Notes under the pieces: model-generated
The model's input: only the letters and a program-made list of their open reading frames with translations
What the model was told of the DNA's origin: nothing
Database searches by the model: none
Position numbers and translations under genes: made by a program
DNA from: Minisyncoccota bacterium
GTDB taxonomy: Bacteria; Patescibacteriota; Microgenomatia; UBA1400; UBA12028
Direction of reading: 5' to 3'
NCBI GenBank assembly: GCA_016211945.1
Contig: JACRHV010000006.1
Span: 110,723 to 146,092, forward strand
DNA length: 35,370 bases
Shown: positions 31,387-35,370 of the stretch, piece after piece
Position numbering within the stretch: the first letter of the stretch is position 1
How the letters are laid out: each line of letters starts with the position of its first letter

Positions 31387-32472
31387 ATGAAGATTCTCGA
31401 TCTCAAAACTCTCCCCGTTGATCAAGTCATTCAGGAGACTGTCCATGTTCTATCTGAAGGAGGTCTTGTGGTGTATCCAACAGAAACGACCTACGGCATT
31501 GGCGTTGACGCAACGAATCAATTCGCGGTAGATAATCTTTTGAAATATAAAAAACGACGTGAAGGAAAACCCCTTTCTATTGCGGTATTTGATGAATACA
31601 TGGCCGCATATTATGTTCAGTTGAACGAAAAAGCACGCGAAATCTACGCAACATTTTTACCGGGGCCAGTAACAGTTGTTTCAACAGGAAGACATGTGGT
31701 TGCACAAGGGGTGGAGTCGGAGGTCGGAACGTTGGGCATTCGTATTCCCAACTATCCACTTGTACTTCAAATAGTGAAAGCGTTTGGAAAACCGATTACC
31801 GCAACAGGGGCCAATGCATCGTATAAAAAACGCCCATATTCGATACAAGATATTTTCAATCATATTTCTGAGCGTCAAAAAGCACGGATTGCGTTAGTGT
31901 TGGATGCGGGTGAGCTTCCGCATAACGAACCGTCAACAGTGATAGACACAACATTGGATGACGTAATGGTTTTGCGGCAAGGAAAAATTTCATTTTCTGA
32001 AAAAAATGTAAAGATAACGAAAAATGCAGAAGAAACGCAAATACTTGGGAAGCAATTGATGTCAAAGTATAAAAATATACTGACGTATAAAGCGATTGTA
32101 TTTTGTTTACAAGGAGAAATGGGAGCGGGGAAAACGCAGTTTGCAAAGGGCATAGCACAAGCGTTGGGAGTACACCAAACAGTGAGTTCACCAACCTACA
32201 CCCTCTCGAATGAGTATGTATTTGAAGCAGAGGGAAAAAAGACAAAGTTCATTCATATTGATACATGGCGTTTATTTAATAGTAAAGAATTTTTAGAACT
32301 AGGATTCGAACATATGATTGATGCGTGTGATGTTATTGTGATTGAGTGGGCGGAAAAAATTGAAGATGTTCTCCACCAATTTGGTGATGAAGCAAAACTT
32401 CTCTGGGTAATGATTGACCAAGGGAAAAAGGAAAATGAGAGAATCATTCATGTTGGAGATATGGCTCTATGA
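31387..32472 (+). CDS. TsaC-TsaE fusion protein (t6A tRNA modification)
   Basis: 361 residues. Residues 1 to about 205 are a TsaC/YrdC/Sua5-type threonylcarbamoyl-AMP synthase: VVYPTETTYGIG, KYKKRREGKPLSIAV, LPGPVTVV, GIRIPNYP, TATGANAS and PSTVID. From about 208 the chain becomes TsaE, the ATPase of the TsaBDE complex: Walker A GEMGAGKT (243-250), SSPTYTLSNEY, HIDTWRL and the conserved IEWAEKI. The two are normally separate proteins. The open frame is continuous with no stop between the domains. The last 4 nt overlap tsaD (ATGA), so the t6A genes are one unit. A TACAAT box ends 10 nt before ATG. Confidence 0.92.
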   Translation: MKILDLKTLPVDQVIQETVHVLSEGGLVVYPTETTYGIGVDATNQFAVDNLLKYKKRREGKPLSIAVFDEYMAAYYVQLNEKAREIYATFLPGPVTVVSTGRHVVAQGVESEVGTLGIRIPNYPLVLQIVKAFGKPITATGANASYKKRPYSIQDIFNHISERQKARIALVLDAGELPHNEPSTVIDTTLDDVMVLRQGKISFSEKNVKITKNAEETQILGKQLMSKYKNILTYKAIVFCLQGEMGAGKTQFAKGIAQALGVHQTVSSPTYTLSNEYVFEAEGKKTKFIHIDTWRLFNSKEFLELGFEHMIDACDVIVIEWAEKIEDVLHQFGDEAKLLWVMIDQGKKENERIIHVGDMAL

Positions 32473-33503
32473 TCATTCTTGCGATCGATACATCATGCGA
32501 TGATACTTCGGTGGCGATTTCGAGTGACAATGTTGTATTGGCAAACATTATTTTCTCACAAGTTGCACTACACAAAGAATGGGGTGGTGTGGTTCCAACT
32601 ATTGCAAAACGCGCACACCAAGAACACATTGATGGTGTGATTCAGAAAGCAATGAAACAAGCAAAAATGTCACTTTCATCAATAGAAGTGTTCGGGGTGA
32701 CGCAAGGGCCGGGGCTTGCCATTGCGTTGGAAGTTGGAATCGCGAAAGCAAAAGAATTGGCAAGTACATACAACAAGCCTTTGGTTGCGGTGAATCACAT
32801 GGAAGGACACTTGTATGCGAATTTTGCTGCAACGCATAGTAGTCAAAAAAAAGACATTCAATTTCCCGCGCTCGTATTATTAGTGTCAGGTGGACATTCC
32901 GATCTTTTCATTATGCGTGATCATGGACACTACGAAAAATTAGGGGAGAAATTAGACGATGCAGTGGGAGAGGCATTTGATAAGGTGGCGCGTATGCTTG
33001 GCCTTGGATATCCTGGTGGTGCATTGCTCGCAAAATTAGCAGAAAAAGGCGATTCATCAATCTATAAATTTCCAGTACCACTGCATCAAGTGAAGGATTT
33101 TAACTTTAGCTATTCTGGATTAAAAACGGCGATTCAACGCGTCATAAAGGAAAAAACAGCGAATGGCACACTGTTAGCACAATATGAAATTTGTGATATT
33201 TCAGCATCATTTCAACGCGTTGCAATACACCATCTCATTGAAAGAGTTGAACGCGCACTTCAAATATATGAAGTGAAAAGTTTATTGTTGGGAGGCGGTG
33301 TTTCTGCAAATCTTCTTTTACGAAAACATTTGAGAAATATAGCAAAAAAATATCATGTCGAATTTTTCTATCCAAAAAATAAAAAGTTATGTATGGATAA
33401 CGCTGCGATGATTGCGGTAACGGCGTGGTACAAGGCGATGCGTGGAGAATTTGTAAAAGATTTTGACAGAAATCCTGGTATGAGCATTGAGAGTTCTCAC
33501 TAA
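32469..33503 (+). CDS. tsaD: tRNA N6-adenosine threonylcarbamoyltransferase TsaD
   Basis: 344 residues, normal length. TsaD transfers threonylcarbamoyl to A37 of ANN-decoding tRNAs. The ASKHA-fold ATP motifs are present (AIDTSCDDTSVAI, LLVSGGHSDL, LLLGGGVSAN). The metal ligands are His110 and His114 in NHMEGHL and Asp310 in LCMDNAAMIA. It overlaps the TsaC-TsaE gene. A TsaB gene, its usual partner, is not seen in the window. The stop overlaps the stop of the small convergent gene (CTAA). Confidence 0.96.
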   Translation: MIILAIDTSCDDTSVAISSDNVVLANIIFSQVALHKEWGGVVPTIAKRAHQEHIDGVIQKAMKQAKMSLSSIEVFGVTQGPGLAIALEVGIAKAKELASTYNKPLVAVNHMEGHLYANFAATHSSQKKDIQFPALVLLVSGGHSDLFIMRDHGHYEKLGEKLDDAVGEAFDKVARMLGLGYPGGALLAKLAEKGDSSIYKFPVPLHQVKDFNFSYSGLKTAIQRVIKEKTANGTLLAQYEICDISASFQRVAIHHLIERVERALQIYEVKSLLLGGGVSANLLLRKHLRNIAKKYHVEFFYPKNKKLCMDNAAMIAVTAWYKAMRGEFVKDFDRNPGMSIESSH

Positions 33504-33775
33504 CGACTGTTAACTTGAATAAATACAAGGGGAAGTGGAGTTTCCAGTGGATAGTTCGGAAAAGATCTTCCATCACCATTCACTTTCCCATCTGTGTCGG
33601 GGATAACTTGATCCGCTGTTGCTCCAACTAACTCATTAACCCAATGGAGATTATGTTGAGTTGTCAGTATTGTAACGACGAATTTTCCACCCTCAACTTT
33701 AACCGAAAGATCTGATGTAAGCGGATAATGATTCCAGGCGGATTTTTGTTCTAAATATGCGTGAATTTTTGGCAT
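33500..33775 (-). CDS. Small protein of unknown function (second of a pair)
   Basis: 91 residues from ATG 33775. The open frame extends upstream to 33967, but that part overlaps the preceding gene in another frame. The chain has a beta-rich pattern (LSVKVEGGKFVVTILTTQ) and a Pro-rich end (YPLETPLPLVF). It begins 4 nt after the stop of the gene at 33780-34028. The two may be separate coupled genes, or one gene broken by a frameshift; homologues would decide. No family recognised. Confidence 0.5.
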   Translation of the reverse strand: MPKIHAYLEQKSAWNHYPLTSDLSVKVEGGKFVVTILTTQHNLHWVNELVGATADQVIPDTDGKVNGDGRSFPNYPLETPLPLVFIQVNSR

Positions 33776-33779
33776 GATT

Positions 33780-34028
33780 TTATGTACCCGAACGCATTGA
33801 TAATCCATCAGATTCTGATAGCATTTGATTTCCAAGATATCCTGGACCAGCATAAATAACAAAGTTTTCATATCTCTTTTGTATTTCTTGAGGAAGTCTT
33901 TCAAATAATTCAAGAATAGCATCGGGGAGAAGACCACTAACATCCACCCCTCGCAGTACCTCAACATCTTCAGATTGAAGGCTTAAGAGAAAAAAGAATT
34001 TTTTATTTGAGTCAATTTGTCCATTCAT
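33780..34028 (-). CDS. Small protein of unknown function (first of a pair)
   Basis: 82 residues from ATG 34028, chosen because GGTGA lies about 6 nt upstream; ATG 34040 is also possible. The chain is soluble, with a strand (KKFFFLLSLQ), an acidic helix (DAILELFERLPQEIQKRYEN) and FVIYAGPGYLGN. It ends close to the start of the next gene, 4 nt away. Divergent from the YjjX-like gene. No family recognised. Confidence 0.5.
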   Translation of the reverse strand: MNGQIDSNKKFFFLLSLQSEDVEVLRGVDVSGLLPDAILELFERLPQEIQKRYENFVIYAGPGYLGNQMLSESDGLSMRSGT

Positions 34029-34041
34029 ATTTTTCACCATG

Positions 34042-34047
34042 TACAAT
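34042..34047 (+). promoter_or_regulatory. -10 box, leaderless start of YjjX-like gene
   Basis: TACAAT ends 6 nt before ATG 34054. A possible -35 TTGTCC (34017-34022) is at a long 19-bp spacing. Confidence 0.45.
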
Positions 34048-34053
34048 ACCACC

Positions 34054-34587
34054 ATGACCATTGCCGTGGGAAGTACCAATCCAGTAAAGATCGAGGCGGT
34101 GCGAAGAGCGTTTCTTAAACTCGATCCAAATGTGAGAGTGGTGGGTGTTGAAGCACAAAGTGGCGTTTCACATCAACCAAGAAGCGATGAAGAAACGAGG
34201 AAGGGTTCAGAGAATCGGGCGCGGTCGGCGTTGCGCCTAACTCCAAAAGCGGACATTGGGTTTGGACTTGAGGGTGGAGTGCAGGAAACGTCAGAAGGAT
34301 TATCGAATACGGTTTGGGTATGCCTCGTTGATAAAGATGATCATGTCTTTTTTGCAAATGGTGAACGATTTATATTGCCACGGTCTATTGCTGATGCTAT
34401 TCAAGCGGGTGGCGAGATGGGCCCGGTCCTCGATACAATGATCAAACAGGAAAACGTGAAGCAAAAACAGGGAATGATCGGAATTATTTCAAAGGGATAC
34501 ATTGATCGAACGGAAATTTACAGTAATCTCGCAAAATTGGTCATTGGATTGTGGTATGGGCGGGATTGGGAAAAGGAATATGTATAG
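34054..34587 (+). CDS. yjjX: Inosine/xanthosine triphosphatase (YjjX/DUF84 family)
   Basis: 177 residues from ATG 34054. The family signature is clear: AVGSTNPVKIEAVRRAF at the N-terminus, SGVSHQPRSDEET, GSENRARSAL, and ADIGFGLEGGV. These proteins hydrolyse non-canonical purine NTPs (ITP, XTP) to keep them out of nucleic acids. The chain also has FANGERFILPRSIADAI and KQGMIGIISKGYIDR, as expected (quoted as key words). A TACAAT box 6 nt before the ATG fixes the start. Its stop directly abuts the stop of the convergent 30-residue peptide gene. Confidence 0.88.
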   Translation: MTIAVGSTNPVKIEAVRRAFLKLDPNVRVVGVEAQSGVSHQPRSDEETRKGSENRARSALRLTPKADIGFGLEGGVQETSEGLSNTVWVCLVDKDDHVFFANGERFILPRSIADAIQAGGEMGPVLDTMIKQENVKQKQGMIGIISKGYIDRTEIYSNLAKLVIGLWYGRDWEKEYV

Positions 34588-34680
34588 CTACCACGGCGGC
34601 GTTCGATTACTGTATAACGCAAAGAGAAGCATAAAAACAATGGTAGCGATAAAGAGTACGACTCTGGCGGGATCTTCCAT
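34588..34680 (-). CDS. 30-residue single-TM membrane peptide
   Basis: A short open frame starts at ATG 34680: MEDPAR, then a hydrophobic helix of about 17 residues (VVLFIATIVFMLLFALY) and a polar SNRTPPW end. An almost perfect Shine-Dalgarno (AAGGAG at 34690-34685) lies 4 nt before the ATG, which is the main reason to accept it. A longer frame from 34836 exists but its first part is Arg/Pro-rich and lacks a start signal. Function unknown; it may be a small membrane regulator. Confidence 0.55.
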   Translation of the reverse strand: MEDPARVVLFIATIVFMLLFALYSNRTPPW

Positions 34681-34684
34681 ACGT

Positions 34685-34690
34685 CTCCTT
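34685..34690 (-). promoter_or_regulatory. Shine-Dalgarno of the 30-residue membrane peptide
   Basis: AAGGAG on the minus strand, preceded by further A residues, 4 nt before ATG 34680. Confidence 0.6.
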
Positions 34691-34828
34691 TTTCCAAACG
34701 TTGGGGTTGCTCGGAGGTGCGGATGTCTAGGCATACGCTCGGAAGATTTTCGATACAAATCTGCAACGAATCTATCGTAACAAGAAGTATGTAGATTTAC
34801 AAGAGATAGAATATAATGAGATGAATCT

Positions 34829-35370
34829 ATGAACACACATCGCGTTTTATCCGGTATTCGTGCAACGGGCCGACTTCACCTCGGTAACTATCTTGGTGCG
34901 GTGAAAGGGTTTTTGGAGCTTCAAGATAATCCAACATACCAAACGCTCTACATGGTTGCGGATGTCCACACGCTTACGACGCCATATCATATCGATGAAC
35001 TCCGTAAAAATCGTCGTGAGGTCATCATCGATTACCTTGCCGCGGGTCTTGATCCTAAAAAGAGTATTCTTTTTCAGCAGGCTGAAGTGAACGAGCACAT
35101 TGAACTTGCATTTTATTTTTCTAGTGTTACCACGATTGCAAAGATGCAGCACCTTCCCACCTTTAAAGATAAGGTGAAACAATATCCAGAACACGCGACG
35201 ATGGCGTTGTTAAACTATCCAATCTTAATGGCAGCAGACATTCTTGTGTACAAAGCGAGTCTTGTTCCCGTGGGCATTGATCAAGAACCACACCTGGAGG
35301 TTGCGCGCGAGATAGCGCGTCGTATGAACCAGGACTACGGGACTGATTTTCCGGAACCGCAACGATTTGC
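34829..35370 (+). CDS. trpS: Tryptophanyl-tRNA synthetase, N-terminal part (cut by window end)
   Basis: The first 180 residues are visible. TrpS charges tRNA-Trp. SGIRATGRLHLGNYLGA carries the class I HIGH-type motif, followed by MVADVHTLTT, AAGLDPKKSILFQQ, NYPILMAADILVY and VPVGIDQEPHLEVAREIARR, all standard TrpS blocks (quoted in pieces). The KMSKS loop would lie beyond the window. A TATAAT box (34812-34817) ends 11 nt before ATG 34829; there is no Shine-Dalgarno. An ATG at 34821 is out of frame. Confidence 0.95.
   Translation, partial: MNTHRVLSGIRATGRLHLGNYLGAVKGFLELQDNPTYQTLYMVADVHTLTTPYHIDELRKNRREVIIDYLAAGLDPKKSILFQQAEVNEHIELAFYFSSVTTIAKMQHLPTFKDKVKQYPEHATMALLNYPILMAADILVYKASLVPVGIDQEPHLEVAREIARRMNQDYGTDFPEPQRF

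Noticed and set aside
1-35370. Alternative genetic code (TGA as Gly)
   Set aside because: TGA ends genes at natural positions, for example 4267-4269 with ATGA coupling, and TGA does not interrupt conserved proteins.

Overview
The window reads like a compact genome of the Candidate Phyla Radiation (Patescibacteria); this is inferred from content, not from a database match. Pointers are very dense packing, many small membrane proteins of unknown family, a degenerate phosphatase-like/propeller protein, a VirB2-like protein with a cysteine-rich ectodomain, and a reduced SUF iron-sulfur system. TGA is used as a stop (for example at 4267-4269), so the genetic code is standard and not the TGA=Gly code of some CPR lineages. 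Both window ends cut genes: a secreted protein at 1-130 and trpS at 34829-35370.

Layout. 1-3029: envelope proteins (a partial secreted protein, a Cys-rich VirB2-like membrane protein, an EnvC-like/SpoIID wall protein). 3026-3558: toxin-antitoxin pair 1. 3637-6387: a membrane operon (PH domain, 2-TM protein, pseudo-PP2C/TM/propeller). 6397-7870: smpB, two tandem small paralogues, then the tmRNA gene. 7891-10151: GNAT, ComF, tRNA-Ser(UGA), HAD protein, DUF4870-like protein. 10219-13553: M24 peptidase and a 756-residue helical repeat protein. 13611-14779: rarA split by a frameshift. 14781-18211: two small proteins, YqeY, superoxide dismutase, LacD-like aldolase, MutY. 18208-21326: MFS transporter, DnaQ/RNase H-like nuclease, APH-like kinase, small TM protein. 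21381-24509: NUDIX-sufC-sufB-short sufD. 24518-29208: two unknown proteins, a large beta-carbonic-anhydrase/CsoSCA-like protein, a membrane protein and a FemAB-like transferase. 29207-31368: sufS, toxin-antitoxin pair 2, sufU. 31387-33503: a tsaC-tsaE fusion overlapping tsaD. 33500-35370: two small proteins, a YjjX/DUF84 NTPase, a 30-residue membrane peptide and trpS.

How the parts fit. SufC, SufB, short SufD, SufS and SufU make a minimal Fe-S assembly set in two blocks about 5 kb apart; the MutY here, with its four-cysteine cluster motif, is a likely client. SmpB and tmRNA form the trans-translation system, with an unknown pair of paralogues between them. TsaC-TsaE and TsaD cover most of t6A synthesis (no tsaB seen here). 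The most general signal is regulatory. At least seventeen genes have a TANNNT -10 box ending 6-8 nt before the start codon, several with a -35 box at 16-18 bp, which predicts leaderless mRNAs. A second set uses clear Shine-Dalgarno sites. Convergent genes repeatedly overlap at their stop codons, and I saw only one convincing intrinsic terminator. No stretch over 300 bases lacks a gene. I saw no insertion sequence, CRISPR array or replication origin.
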